Positions 11,588 to 24,730 of a stretch of DNA of 64,000 nucleotides are shown here, one piece after another. The stretch is taken from contig OX442415.1 in NCBI GenBank assembly GCA_949361645.1, forward strand, positions 4,256,148 through 4,320,147, read 5' to 3'. The position numbers and the translations under genes were made by a program. Under the pieces are notes generated by a model, which was not told the DNA's origin, searched no databases, and saw only the letters and a program-made list of their open reading frames with translations. This DNA is from Spongilla lacustris (taxonomy: Eukaryota > Porifera > Demospongiae > Spongillida > Spongillidae). Position 1 is the stretch's first letter; the number at the start of each line of letters is the position of its first letter.

Positions 11588-12371
11588 GAACATTTCTTCC
11601 TGGCATGCAAATAAAGTGTAAGCCGAACAGAAAAAGGACGCTTTCCTCGCCTGTATTACATTTGGCCTGCTCCGAGCGCTCGTAGCACCCCAGAAATTGA
11701 AAGACCGAACGTACGAGCAACTGGTCGCAGCCTTAACGACACACGTAGCGCCTAAACCTCTAGTCATCGCAGAACGTACGGTTCCACAAACGGGACAAAA
11801 GGAGGGATATGTGGTATGCAGCAAGTTTGCAGAACTGTGCGTTTGGTGCGACGTTATCAGAGACGCTGAGAGACAGGGTGTTCTTTGGTATGAGGGACGA
11901 GGGGGTACAGAAGAGACTCCTCACAAAGGCAGACTTCACTTTTGCCAAGGTGCTGGAGACAGCGGAAATAGCGGAAAGGGAGACTAAAGACGCGCAGAAC
12001 AGTTGCAGAGTGTCACAAAACAGGAACAAGACCCTGAAGTACATCAAGTGGCAGCACCACCAAGAAGGGGGAGACAGTCAGGCCTAGGGGCTTGCAACAG
12101 GTGTGGAGGAGCGCATGATACTCAACAGTGCAGGTTCAGAAACAAAGTTTGCAGGAAATGGGGACACATTGAGAGGGCGTGTTGTGCAAAGAAAAGGGCA
12201 GGTGTTGGAAAGGGTGTACCCACTAGAGACCACTCTGTGAAGGAACTAAAGGGGGACGATGAAAGCAATGAAGAATGGGACGGACTGAAATGGGGATCAC
12301 TACATGGCCTAGCAAAAGACAAGAGATATGGAATGAAACAGAGGACAATGGGTAAACCTATATGTATGTGG
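11588..12371 (+). pseudogene. Ty3/Gypsy-type gag remnant (copy B)
   Basis: Three overlapping frames together resemble a Ty3/Gypsy gag. A segment near 11690-11780 contains KDRTYEQLVAALTTHVAPKP, a second frame from 11809 contains LRDRVFFGMRDEGVQKRLLT, and a third from 12003 carries a zinc-knuckle region (CNRCGGAHDTQQC then CRKWGHIERAC, the second knuckle with Cys replaced by Trp). In retrotransposons this protein packages RNA. Here the frame changes at about 11800 and 12030 break it and no pol follows. It is presumably a fragment captured by the composite element. Confidence 0.72.
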
Positions 12372-12428
12372 AGTTCATCATGAATGAACAACTGCTATGT
12401 ATCAATACAATTGGTTGTACCCCAAATT

Positions 12429-12845
12429 GTACAGGCCTGTACAATTTTATAGGCCTGTACCACTGTACAGGCCACTACCCCTCCGTGTACACGCCATTAC
12501 CCTTGTACAGGCCTGCACCCCTGTACAAGCCTGTACCCTCGTACAGTCCTGTACCCCCCACCCACCCCAGTACAGGCCTGTACCCCTGTCCAGGCTTGTA
12601 CCCCTCCCTGCATGTACACGCCTTTACCCCTGTACAAGCCTGTACCCACTGTACAGTCCTATAACCCCCCCCCCCCCCCCGCCCCCCCGCCAGTACAGGC
12701 CTGTACCCCTGTCCAGGCTTGTATCCCTGTACCCCTCCTTGAACATGCCTGTATCCCTGAGCAGGCCTGTACCCCTCCGTGAACAGTGGTACAGGCCTAT
12801 ACCTCTCCCTGTACCCTTTCACAGGATTGTACTGCTGTACATGTA
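12429..12845 (+). repeat. GTACAGGCC minisatellite, copy B
   Basis: The same roughly 20-bp unit as at 2259 and 36659, but shorter by some units, with one poly-C tract at about 12666-12688. Unit-number differences between copies show the array changes length quickly. Confidence 0.85.
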
Positions 12846-14437
12846 TAGTTCATGTCTCTACTCAAAGCATGGCTTTATAACCGGACCTCTTCTGTAGTTT
12901 TGGGTGGCCATCCCTCCTGAATAGACTGAAACACCCTTGCTAACACCAGGTCCCTTAATTGTTGTTGTTCTTCGTAATTCTGCCACTGCGACCAGGAGGG
13001 TTTGTAGTTGGGAATGTCCCTCCTTCCTCCTCGTCCATTTGTGCCATCTGCATGTCGGCCACCACTGGGAGACGTGAAAGTGCATCAGCATTTGTGTGCT
13101 GAGTGGTACTCTTGTACCTGATATCAAGACAGGGCTAGCCTACCACATATACCAATGCAACCGTGCTGCTGTCACTGCTGGTAATCCCTTTACAGGGTTG
13201 AGAATGGACAACAAGGGATGGTGGTCTGTCACCAGTGTGAAATGGGGAGGAACTGTGATGTCTGGAAACATTCAGTGATTAGAGATAAATAGGATGTGTG
13301 TGCATGTGATTACGTGTATGATTCAGTATAATGAATGAATGGTTGTTGATGTTGTGAGCTATCCGAGTGCATCCTGAGGTATCGAGTGTCTGAGAAACAA
13401 ACCAGCCTAGGACGCCATTGCATGTGGTTGAATCTTTTGAAACATGATCACATGTACATGTACAACAGTGCTTTGTTGTGACACCTGCAGTTAAATTAAC
13501 ACAACAGTAACGCTACATTACATCCATAGTGACATCCATGTACATGCACTGTTCCTTCTGATTGTTCCTGCAGCTAGTGAGCGTTGTATGTAAAAAATCA
13601 ATTTAAGCTGACACTTGAACTCCCTGAAATAAAAATGCAGTGATTACTAGAATACACCTGAACACACATATTGCATACTGTAGAAGAGAACAGGTTAACT
13701 TACGTCCTTTTCTTCAACCCAATATAAGTGTCTTCTTAAAACCACTTTACAACACTGGAAAGCATGGTATTATTCAGTTTTGTTTTGTTTTTTACAAACA
13801 AACCCAGCTAGCTTACCTTTTTCCTTTCATACACAATCCTTTCAGTCTGATAGTACTTCATTTGACATGCGCTAAAAGATGAGAGCCGGGGCCAGCGGGG
13901 TGAATGGGGATAAGGGGAGGAAAGGAGAGAGGAGGAGCGAGAGTGATGGGAGGGAGGGGGAGGTAGGAAAATTGACGGGATGAGGAGGGAGGGAGATGGA
14001 AGGGGAGGTAAGGAAATTGAATGGAGGAGGAAAAGAGAAAGTATTATTTGTTTTTTTTTGTACAGGTTGTGGTGACAGTTTGTATATGCCAAAACATTGA
14101 GTGTCTGACTGGCTAAATACAATTGAGGGATTCATGAAAGTTTGTGTTATGATGTTCTACTTCCATTGCTGCAGTATTATTGTAGGAAGTCTTCCCTTCA
14201 TATGTACAGTTAAATGGCATGTTTGTGAACCCTGGATTAATTGACAGAACAGCAAGTGACATGCCACGTGTACACCAGGGGGTAGGTACGGTAAATCCCT
14301 GGTGTTATAGGAAGTACATGCATGTAATGGTGTGCTTCTTGTACACGTAACATCTGTAGCAAATGCATGACTGGAAACCGTAAGTGATACTGGCAGATGT
14401 TGCCTATTCCTGCCTCCTCCTCCCCCACGTTCAGCTG

Positions 14438-14439
<2 letters not shown>

Positions 14440-14496
<57 letters not shown>

Positions 14497-14511
14497 TGTG
14501 TGTGTGTGTGA

Positions 14512-14589
<78 letters not shown>

Positions 14590-14608
14590 ATGTATGTGTG
14601 TGTGTGTA
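14440..14608. repeat. (GT)n microsatellite
   Basis: About 168 bp of TG repeats with two GAATGT interruptions, followed by TACATGTATG. It is homologous in position to 4330 and 38815. Confidence 0.95.
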
Positions 14609-15043
14609 CATAAACACCTGCTGATCCTATCTTATTTCAATGTTTGTACAAAGTAACAAAGGCCCAATGTTATGAATTTTGTTGTGTGGCCAGACTGTGC
14701 TGATAAAAGGTCTAGGTCTGTACATGTACATACAGTGAATAATCTCATGCACAATGCCATGCATCTTTGTGCAAATACAACCCCTAGGCCTGGTTTTGCT
14801 GGTTGTCCTAGGGAAAAGCTGTGTCCTGGAAGTTCATAGTATGTTAACAGATGTGCAGCACTACTACTTGTGTCCATACATGTATGTACATTTTTGGTGA
14901 GCCCCAGGGTTATTCTATTGCCTGTCTACTTGTTGCCAGCTAGGCTTGGAGTACTACAGTTGAGAGCCTTACTGTTGACAGTAATGAGAGCAAGGTACTA
15001 CATGTAATGCCGTGCATACTAAAAATGAAAACCTTTAGGGAAG

Positions 15044-15135
15044 GCCAACAATATAGGGAGAAGGCCACCTATAGGGAGAAGGCCACTGTATAGGGAGAAG
15101 GCCACTGTATAGGGAGAAGGCCAACTGACCAACAG
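15044..15135. repeat. Short 20-bp minisatellite array, copy B
   Basis: About four to five degenerate GGCCAAC-TATAGGGAGAA units separated from the long array at 16752 by 1.6 kb of non-repetitive DNA. Copy C has the same arrangement at 39422. Confidence 0.85.
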
Positions 15136-16268
15136 TATAGTATATAACATGTACATGTACATGTAAGTAGTCAAGGGAGGTGTGTCCATATATGTATGTA
15201 CGAAGTGGGCCCATAAGGTTATTCTATTTGTGATAACTAATGCAAACACTAAATGGGCATGGGCCAACCTACATGTATGAAGCTTTGGCATAGCCCCAGA
15301 ACCATTATCCCTTGTTAGGCCAGTAGGGGCCAAAACCAGCTTAAGGCTGGCTTGTGGTTTCCTTGTCCACACAATGGATGTGGTTGCTTTGCAAAACTTA
15401 GGTAACCACTAAAATCACTACCTATCTTTGAAGTACCACTGCATGTACATGTAGTGACCTACAGCCAAAAAAGTTGCATGAAGGGCATACGATGACTTGG
15501 CTACATACATGTATAGAAGGGTTAAGGTTACCACACGTACATGTAGGTAACATGTTGCATGCAACTCAAATGAATATAGCGCATGGTAGCCTTTTAAAGC
15601 ACAGCCTCATATGCAAATGTAGTAATATTAAATTTACCAGAACTTTTGTGTAGGTAATCAGGGTTAGGGTTTATACCTGTATCTGGTAGCCACCAGATGA
15701 GAAATTAGTCCTGGGTACATATACTAGGTACAGGATTATGTAACAGTAGATGGTGTCTATAAAGATAGACAATAGTACATGTAACAAAGAGTACATGTAA
15801 GTTAATGTACCTCTCCAGGCCCTTAAACAGAAGTACTTTAACATGCATGTTCAAAGACTTCTGATGGAGCCGTCACCCAAGTGATGCATTGTATGTGTAC
15901 AAAGGATACCTCCCCCCCTTTCTGGGGGATTTGGAGAGGTGATCCAATGACACCACCAACACCCCTCCAGGGGAGTGAGGAAGTGTTCTCAACACCAATG
16001 CATGCAAAGAAAAATTAGCATGTCCAAAAATACCATGCGTACTCTAGTGCATGTAACCACCATCACAATAGCCCCCAAACAGCCATTCACACACCTGTTA
16101 TCTGTCGTCACTGTGTTCAAAGGACTGGGGAAGTAGCCAGACCAGTAAATACTTTGGTTTGTAGTACTGCAGTTACATGTAGTAGGTCTTCATTGATCCT
16201 CTGCTCCTCCAGTAGTATGGTAGCTCTCTCCTGGTAGATTGTTGTGTCTTGTTGTGGTTGTACAGCAA

Positions 16269-16405
<137 letters not shown>

Positions 16406-16751
16406 GTCCAAATTATTATTATTTATATCTGATGTATATGGATGTACATGTAAGTACCACTGTGTACAGGTATATGTGTGAACATCATTGGTGTGTGTGC
16501 CCATGTTTGAAGCACACAATACACAGCTCTACATCAGCGTGTGTAGTGTGCACATGATGGAGACACTTGTGAATATGTGCATCGCCACCAGTAGAGCTAC
16601 TACATTGAGTGTCCACACTGTAACTGAGCGTGCGTGACTTGCTGGAAGTGTCCATGCACGTGTGTGGTGTGTGTGTCCCACAGGTCAGCTATACACATGG
16701 TAAACAAAGGGACAGAGATGCTACACAAATGGACAATGCTCAGTGGTTCAT

Positions 16752-17463
16752 ATAGGGAGAAAGCCAATAGTATAGGGAGAAGGCCAACTGTATAGGAAAT
16801 AGTATAGGGATAAGGCCGACAGTACACATGTAGGTAGAAAGTCAACAGTATAGGGAGAAAGCCAACAGCATAGGGAGACGGCCAACTGTATAGGGATAAG
16901 GTCAACCATATAGGGAGAAGGGTCAACAGTATAGGGAGAAGGCCAAGAGTATATAGGGAGCAGGCCAACAGTATAGGGAGAAGGCCAACAGTATAGGGAG
17001 AAGGCCAACAGTATAGGGAGAAGGCCAACAGTATAGAGAGAAGGCCAACAGTATAGGGAGAAGGCCAACAGTATAAGCGCAGCTTATTATAAAGAGAAGG
17101 CCACCAGCATAGGAAGAAGGCCAACAGTACAGGGAGAAGGCCAACAGTATAGGGAGAAGGCCAACAGTATAGGGAGAAGGCCAAGAGTATATAGGGAGAA
17201 GGCTAACAGTATAGGGAGAAGGCCAACAGTATAGGGAGAAGGCCAACTGTATAGCGAGAAGGCCAACAGTATAGGGAGAAGGCCAACAGTATAGCGAGAA
17301 GGCCAACAGTATAGGGAGAAGGCCAACAGTATAGCGAGAAGGCCACCAGTCTAACACTACAGGAAGAAGACCAACAGTATAAGGAGACGGGCAATTAACG
17401 GTCCGGGAGAAGGCCAACAGTACAGGGCGAATTCCATACAGTACTAGTATAGGGAGAAGGCCA
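16752..17463. repeat. 20-bp minisatellite GGCCAACAGTATAGGGAGAA, copy B
   Basis: More than thirty units of the 20-bp repeat, with variant units (TATAGCGAGAA, AAGAGTATATAGGG) and the same AAGCGCAGCTTATTATAAAG interruption near 17074. Minus-strand open frames over it are repeat artefacts. Confidence 0.95.
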
Positions 17464-18312
17464 TATCTCCTCCCCCTTCACTGCATCGAATATATGCCTG
17501 TTCTGCACATACTAAATTCACACAGTATACTCACCAAAACACTTGAATCTCAGAAGTTGAAATCATGCAGGGCAATCCGTTTATTGCTGCCTCCACATAT
17601 CCAAAGCTACGATTGTGTATTATCGTTAATAATTCATCTGCAATTAACAGTTAACTAGTTGCAACGTACGCAATAACTGTAACTTAATCCCAGATGACGC
17701 AAGGTATTACGTTATGACATATTGTTTATGAATAAATTATGCGCGGTAGAAATTAATTTTTTGTCTTGATTTTACTACACGAATGGTTCATGTCATAATT
17801 ATATAAAACACAGATTCACAATCAGACCGATTTATACTAAATTATAAATGTGTTTAAAATTCAATTTAAAAATAAAAGCATGATGACCGCCTACGTATGG
17901 GCCATTTCTCCATATGTTACCTACTAATATGTATCATTATGTATATGTGAAGCATTCGAACGCATCACACGTTCATAATATATACAATGAATTATGACAT
18001 CACTTCCTGTAATGGATAATGGAAATGGAGCCGCCCGCCCGCATCCTCTCCAGTCTGTAGACCGGACGGGAACCAACTTTGCAATTCAAAGTGGCCTAAG
18101 TTATAGTATTTGATTGCGCAAATAGTGCTATAATATTTCAGATGTTTTCTAAACATAAACCTGTTATTGGTTTTTGCTTTGGTAGAAAGGGCCAAGTACA
18201 AGCGACCTCCGAAGTTAAGTGTCAGTTAATGAGCTTTATGGCGACCATATACCGTAATTCAAACCTTACGATCTAATTTCAAAACCTAATGTCACGTACG
18301 GAACAGCCGTGG

Positions 18313-18656
18313 GCAATCCGTTTATTGCTGCCTCCACATCTCCAAAGCTACGATTGTGTATAATCTTTAATAATTCATCTGCAATTAACAGTTAACTAGT
18401 TGCAACGTACGCGAATAACTGTAACTTAATCCCAGATGACGCAAGGTATTACGTTATGACATATTGTTTATGAATAAATTATGCGCGGTAGAAATTAATT
18501 TTTTGTCTTGATTTTACTACACGAATGGTTCATGTCATAATTATATAAAACACAGATTTACAATCATGCAGACCGATTTATAGTAAATTATAAATGTGTT
18601 TAAAATTCAATTTAAAAATAAAAGCCTCATGACCGCCTATGTATGGGCCATTTGCG
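18313..18656 (+). repeat. Second copy of the composite element's terminal module
   Basis: GGGCAATCCGTTTATTGCTG at 18312 onwards repeats 17573 onwards almost base for base for about 340 bp, ending at GGGCCATTT just short of the terminal inverted repeat. Either a tandem duplication of the end of copy B or an independent short relative of the family. The 400 bp between the two copies is unique apart from a segment shared inverted with 9313. Confidence 0.8.
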
Positions 18657-18788
18657 AAAGGCGGAAAAGATTTTCTTAAAGAATGGCGAAGTGTGGAATG
18701 AATGGAATGACTAAGGTGCGTGCAGCATGTAACTAGGCCTATATGTGCTCTTGTTGGTGAACAGATTCTTTTCAACTCTTTGGTCCGG

Positions 18789-20010
18789 TGTCACAGGCAT
18801 ACGGGTCCCCCCCCCATTTTGGGTCCGGGGGGACCCATATGCCTAGGCAACTGGGTCCCCCCCCCCCCCCCCCCCCCCGGACCCAGTTGCCTAGGCATGT
18901 GGGTCCCCCCGGACCTAGATGCCTAGATGTAAAAAAATAATTATCCTGGATCCAAATGCCTAGGCAACCTGGTCCCCCCCCCCGGACCCAGCTGCCTGTA
19001 AGCAAAATATACTTATACATAAACATTTTACAGAGAAAGCATATATATGCTTCGTGATCATAGGCGTCCGCTCGATGAGGCGCAAAGGGAGGGGGGGGGG
19101 GGGGGGGGGGGGGGGAGGTGAGCGTATGCTCACCTCCCCCCCCGGCTCTGCGTACCCCAACTAATTAATATCCATAGCATTATACCAGTTAACAATCGAT
19201 TGCATTGAGTACCTACTTTGTTATTCGATATGGATGGGGACTACGAGTGATTCCCCGTCCATTGTATATCGCTCGTAACGATGGCTTGCTTGTGCATGAC
19301 TTCAAAACTGTGTACTTATTATAGTGCTGTCGCAAGCACTGAATTTGCTCTGAGGCTTTCATGTAGAAATATTCCATGCACTGCACTGAAAGCTTCCGCG
19401 TCTCGCGCGGGAGGGCTGGTTGATGTAACAATCTACGTTGCCTCCAGACCCCTGGATACAAATGAGCGGAAGCCTCTGCTTTGACAGATGTATGTATTAC
19501 CTAGGCTGAGCACATGCAGACTGATGCAGTGAAGAAAGTTTCCTAGCGTGTCTCAAAATTACATTGCGATCGACAGGTCAATCATTAAGTCCTGTATGAT
19601 ACGAAGAAACAGTTGTGTACTACTTGAACATGACCCATTCATTGTTTGTATATGCTCAACATGTTTTTAAAAATTTTATTTCGCAAGTATTATCGTAATA
19701 ATTACACAATAATAACACACTAAATAATAACTACTTATTAAACAGACTACTACAAAGTACCTAAGCCTATGTTTCGGACATAGGCTAGCTACTCAAATGA
19801 TTGGGGCAGGCTTCTCGTCAAAATAGCTCTTGCTATGCTACGAGTTAGCACCAGACTAAGTCTGCCAAAAAGATCAGCAGCAGAGAAACACAGATGGCAA
19901 GCCGAGAGGCTGTTACAAAGTGCAACGGCTGACGGACGCTAACTTACCGTTAACGTTGAGAAAGTAACAACAAATGTGTCTATCGTATCACCGGCAGATG
20001 GTTTTAATAA
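18789..20010 (-). mobile_element. Non-autonomous Ginger1-like element, truncated copy
   Basis: Starts TGTCACAGGCATACGGGTCC right after CCGG. It is inverted relative to 57626-59065, with shared blocks such as AGACTTAGTCTGGTGCTAAC (57973; its complement near 19851). Poly-C and poly-G runs (18850-18878, 19090-19115) interrupt the GGTCC-rich end. Homology fades near 20010 and the second terminus is missing. No coding region. Confidence 0.65.
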
Positions 20011-20701
20011 CTTCTTTTACTCAAAGATCGATAATTGCATGTACATCATCTTTGGCACTTTGCTTTTAGTGCGTGCATGCTGGGGCTTATTTTCTGGTGA
20101 AAGAACGACACGGTAACGGACCATGTAACTAATGAATAATGCACGTGCGCCACACCCATATGTACACACGACGACCAATGGGAAACACGCAATGGACGTC
20201 ATGTCCAGAAGTTCTGTGAACTGTTTAAGATATACATGTATAAGGGTGGAAAACGAGAGTCTCAAACAAAATACACCCGTGCTGCCATTTCAATAGAGCA
20301 CGTAATTGACATGAAATGAAATGACACTGTTTGATTTCCCTGCAGAGCGTGCAAGTACAAGAAGCAGCAGTCAGTAAAGAAATTGCATACAGGTGTATGG
20401 TAAAGCCATGCAACTGGCTACAACATGATAAATATTAATCCATTCACAACATGCTAACAGATACACATGATGATGGTTTTTATTTTATTTTTATTACAGC
20501 GGATTCATAAAATAATTCTTACTTAGACCAGGCTTTTCCTGGCATGAAAAGGACAGTAAACCGGCATGCACCTACTCGAACACCATGGATCATGCATGAT
20601 TCATGAATGCTTGGGCTGATGGGAGAACAAAGCACACAACCATTTAAATCAATCGTACAGGAAATATGACAGCAGTATGGCTAGCAAATTGCAAAGACAT
20701 T

Positions 20702-20735
20702 GGCGTAGCCCGACCTGCGAAGGTCGGGCTACGCC
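20702..20735. repeat. Perfect 15-bp stem, 4-nt loop hairpin
   Basis: GGCGTAGCCCGACCT (20702-20716), loop GCGA, then its exact complement AGGTCGGGCTACGCC (20721-20735). GC-rich in an AT-rich setting. No U-tract follows, so it is not a bacterial-type terminator. Confidence 0.9.
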
Positions 20736-21689
20736 TGAGTGTTTCCAAACTGGAGTCTTTGAGGCCAGAAACGCTAAGCCGAAAATGAAAACGCAAAGAA
20801 TAGTGTTTGATTTTTGTTTTCCACGAATACTAGTAGGGCCTATGTGTGTTTCGCACATATACATTATGAGAGGACCACTTCGCTACTTAAACAATCTGCC
20901 CATTTTCAAAGCGTTGGCACGACGCGCAGAAAATCGGAACCAAATACAGCCGTCTCTTGAATACACGTTTCTAAAAGAGTTTTTTCATTTGGCCAGGCGA
21001 ATTTCTTTTAAAAAGGCCTATTGACATGAATAACTCAAAATAAAACGCATTTAGTCTCGGCCCTCTCTTCTCGCGAATGTAAATAAAACAAAGATGAAAC
21101 TAATACTGTTTTAGTCCTCGAAGGACGCCTGACTGATGTATCAATTCACAGTGAGTTTACGTTGTACTGATAAATAAGGATAAGCCACATTCCATTGCCA
21201 TGCGCGGTTACTAGAGTTAAGTTGCCTGTCTCGATCCAAGCAGGGGGTGGTGACGAGACCTAATGTCCAACTTTTCAATGGAATGAAACAGCCGAGGTTT
21301 TATGTAAAAGCAGGCCGGGCCATTACTTGGTGTTTTAAATTAAGCCAGCAATCAATTAAGCAATAATCAATTAATCAATTATTGATTAATTAATTAGTCA
21401 AAGCAAAATCTGCTTGCATGTCACTCGAAATTTTGAATGGTAGATCTACACTCGTTTCTGAGAATTGAGTGCCTTGTTTAATGCATGCGGCGGTAAAAGC
21501 AGACATTAATTGTTTAAAGTATTTTTAATAAAGTCAGTCATTATGAATAGGAAGTGTACATTATTATGAATTATATAACCCATAACCTTTTGTAGCACTA
21601 ACGCTATTACGCGGCCGCCTATTTGGTTCTTCTACTGCATCACATGAGAACTCATTCTTATAAGCTTTAAAAAAAAAACGGATTTTCCG

Positions 21690-21737
21690 GTCATGCTTGA
21701 AAAAACTGGTAAATTTACCAGTTTTTTCAAGCATGAC
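21690..21737. repeat. Perfect 48-bp palindrome without spacer
   Basis: The 24 bases from 21690 (GTCATGCTTGAAAAAACTGG...) are followed immediately by their exact reverse complement, ending ...TTTTTTCAAGCATGAC at 21737. The centre is AAATTT. No flanking coding sequence. Confidence 0.95.
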
Positions 21738-22189
21738 ACATGAAACCTCAGTTGTCCATTTAGCAAATAAAAACGATTTAGCATAAAATCTGGACTTGGA
21801 CAGTTTTCTTTAACGAATTCAAATCATTTCGTCCCACAAAAGATGGATGAAACTTATATGCAGTGTGTATGCGAAATTCTCCTGGGACGAAATAATGATA
21901 ATTGAACAGTGCAGCATCCATATATATACATGTATACTGAATTATAATTATAAATATACGGTGTATCAGTGTAGAGCAGATGCAGACGTAGGAACCAAGC
22001 GCATGCATGCACAATTTGAAATGAACTGTTACCGCATTGCATGCAAGCAATTCATCTGCTATATGCACGCACCGTTAATTTATAGGCCTTCTTCAGACTT
22101 ATCATATAAGTTGAATGTAGCTTCCTTAGTCCACACTCCAAAGAGATTCCTAAGATCACTTTATATTCATGCATCTTGCCGAAATCAAT

Positions 22190-22420
22190 CATTTTATGGT
22201 TGTCCCCACCCTCCCCCCCCTCCCCCGCGTAAAAAATCATCTACTCCTAGGCACCGCTGTCATCCGATAGGCACCGCTGATTGTCCACCGGACAATTATG
22301 CCTAGGCATATATGTCCGTAGGGTACATTTATGCTCGGTTACGAATAAATGTCCTACCCTGGGCACCTGGTCCAGTGTCCCCCCATGGGGGATATGGTGC
22401 CTAGGATAGAATGTCCTATA
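22190..22420. repeat. GC-rich hairpin cluster, possible transposon end
   Basis: Several small inverted repeats: ATGCCTAGGCAT, ATTGTCCACCGGACAAT, and GTCCCCCCATGGGGGA followed by GGTGCCTAGG. The TGCCTAGGCA word and a TGTCATCC sequence at 22258 recall the ends of the elements at 18789 and 57626. No opposing terminus was located. Confidence 0.4.
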
Positions 22421-24617
22421 TGCACTTGAAAAGTTAATTTCACGAAAGAACGCGACGCTTTTACATCACTATAACTTAGGATTTAAATTAATGAACTACT
22501 TGATTTCTTTAACATATGTTGTAGAAGGTAAGCAAATACTAACAGTACAATTATTGTAAGCGGTTAAGTGATTGTATCAAAGCCCTCATAAATCAAAATA
22601 TTCAAAGCCCTCTATTATGAACGTTATTCAAGATTACGGTTAGGGATAATTGATTTTAATAACTATTACTAAGTAACGAATGATCTGAGTATGCAGTGGA
22701 ACAGCACTGATTTCATGTTACTTGGTTCAATAGTGAGTTATTAACATTTAATACTGTAATATGCTTCAAAGTTATTAAGATTGAAGCTGTTATGGGGTAA
22801 CTAATTTTAATAACCATCAGTAATTACTCCATGATTAAGTGAAGTAAAAAGCACAATTTGGTTCTGTATTAGATCATGTAATGGTGAGTTACTATAACTC
22901 AAAGTTAATTACAATTGTAGTGGTCCTTTAGCATTTTCAAGTTTGATTTGTTGTTTTGAATATTAACCAGTAAAACAGCAACTAACTTTCATACCTTTTC
23001 AAACTTTTTTCACGGCTATTCTTTATATTAATTGATTTCAAGTTGTCGTACATTTCTGTATCAAATTAATTAATTGCGAACTGTAAAAGATAATTGAATG
23101 CATTTGGTATTTGCCTAACCATGGTTATTGTGTATTCATAGATTGATTTGGATTGATCATCATATTTAAAAATTATGGTCATTCAAAAGCGTTGCGTTCT
23201 TTCGTGAAGATCCTGTATAAGATCGGATCGATATATACATGCATGTATATGACTGTATCGCATGGCGTATGTCTCCGTGCGCACTGATTATACGTTTATC
23301 CCATGTGATCTAATCGGACAAAAACAGTACAAGAGTGCGTATTGCCATTTGGGGACACAACTGTGTGCATGTATTCATACTTTATGTGCAAATGCTCGCA
23401 TGCTTATTAAAATGATATGATCAGTATCAATAACAATATACTTCATCTGTCCGACTGCAGGTATTTGCAGAGCCATAGTCGCTCAGTGTCCTTCAAAGTA
23501 TAATACATGGACAAACCGAAACTGAGGGGGGTTCTTATGGATTTCTGTGTGCATGGCTGTGGGACAAGTAACACTGCAAAGGGAAGTGGCAAAAGCCAAA
23601 AGGCCTTGCTATAATTTCCACGTCTCAGCCTTATCACTGGATGGAAGGTATAATGCTTATCTTCTTTAATGGTGCTAGAATAAAGAGCCGCAGTTCTTTG
23701 TTCTACCTGGCAAGTATTTCAGTGTGCAACATACTGTCAAAATTATTGACAAACAAAAAACAATTGTTGAGACAGTCATATATCTATACAGACTCTATTT
23801 TCTCAGGTTGTAAAGCTAAAGTACTTCACCAAGGGTTGCAGTTTTAAATTCCCCTATTATTGAAATACTCTACCAGTATTTGCGCTATCGGTCCAATAAC
23901 CAAGAGAAATATGTAGACTTGCACAGCCTAAATTTAAATACAGTAAAGGTATCTGCAATAGAATAAAAACATATAGTTAGTACTACAGAGTTTGACACCA
24001 CTAGAAAGTCGTATATTTTCATACAACAGCTCAGTCCATTAAGAGAGGTCGTTATCTGTCATCAGCAGTATAAAGCGGGTATACACCGTATGGCCGATGC
24101 TTAATTTTTATTACATGTATGAGTGATGTATCCAACCAACTCGGCTCCGAGATGTCCATGTACTCTCCATTTTGGAGAAAGAAAAGTTCCGTATAATTAG
24201 CTAATTATACATGCTTTTGCATGACTATATACTTTCAAATTGTTTGGAAGTAATATAAGTCATGCAGTTATTTAACGTACATGTATGTGTAAACGAACAG
24301 TCATTTTCTTGATAGCATCAAACACAACATCGATCAGTTACGTACGACGATTTACCTCTTAGTGACTGAAGAGTGGCATTTCAGTCAGTATCATTTATTT
24401 TGTCGATCGCCACTCAGACCCTTGCAAAATTCGTGCGTTTGTACCTCTGTCTAAAAAAAAAACGTTTCTGATATTTTCAATTAGCTATGCACACAATTTA
24501 GTTACCTCCATGAGAAATTAAAACTCTATCATGGTCCAAGTCTATCCGCATCTCGTAACTTGAAGTATCCATGTGCGCTCATTAAATTAAATACAGCATG
24601 CGTGGGTTACGAGGATT

Positions 24618-24730
24618 TGTCACGCGAAAATTGGTCCGGGCAAAAAGTGGTCCGGGCGGACCACTTTTGGCTGCCACCTTTGGTTGCCAAAAATGGTCCG
24701 GGTTGCCAAAAGTGGTCCGGGTTTTATAAA
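24618..24730 (+). mobile_element. Isolated Ginger1-type terminus
   Basis: TGTCACGCGAAAATTGGTCC starts here, followed by repeated GTGGTCCGGG and the inverted GGTCCGGGCGGACC. It matches the termini at 517 and 49712 in its first eight bases and in the subterminal GGTCC motifs. No partner end or coding region is nearby, so it is a remnant. Confidence 0.5.

Larger units (their letters stand above)
20011..24617. other. AT-rich region with no supported gene
   Basis: About 4.6 kb containing only short open frames without recognisable domains. It holds the two perfect hairpins listed separately and a GC-rich hairpin cluster near 22190-22410 (ATGCCTAGGCAT, CCACCGGACAATT) resembling the ends of the GGTCC transposons. 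No splice-consistent coding series was found. Confidence 0.5.

Noticed and set aside
15660..15672. GGGTTAGGGTTTA as telomere-like sequence
   Set aside because: Only about two units, present in composite copies B and C; part of the element, not a telomere array.
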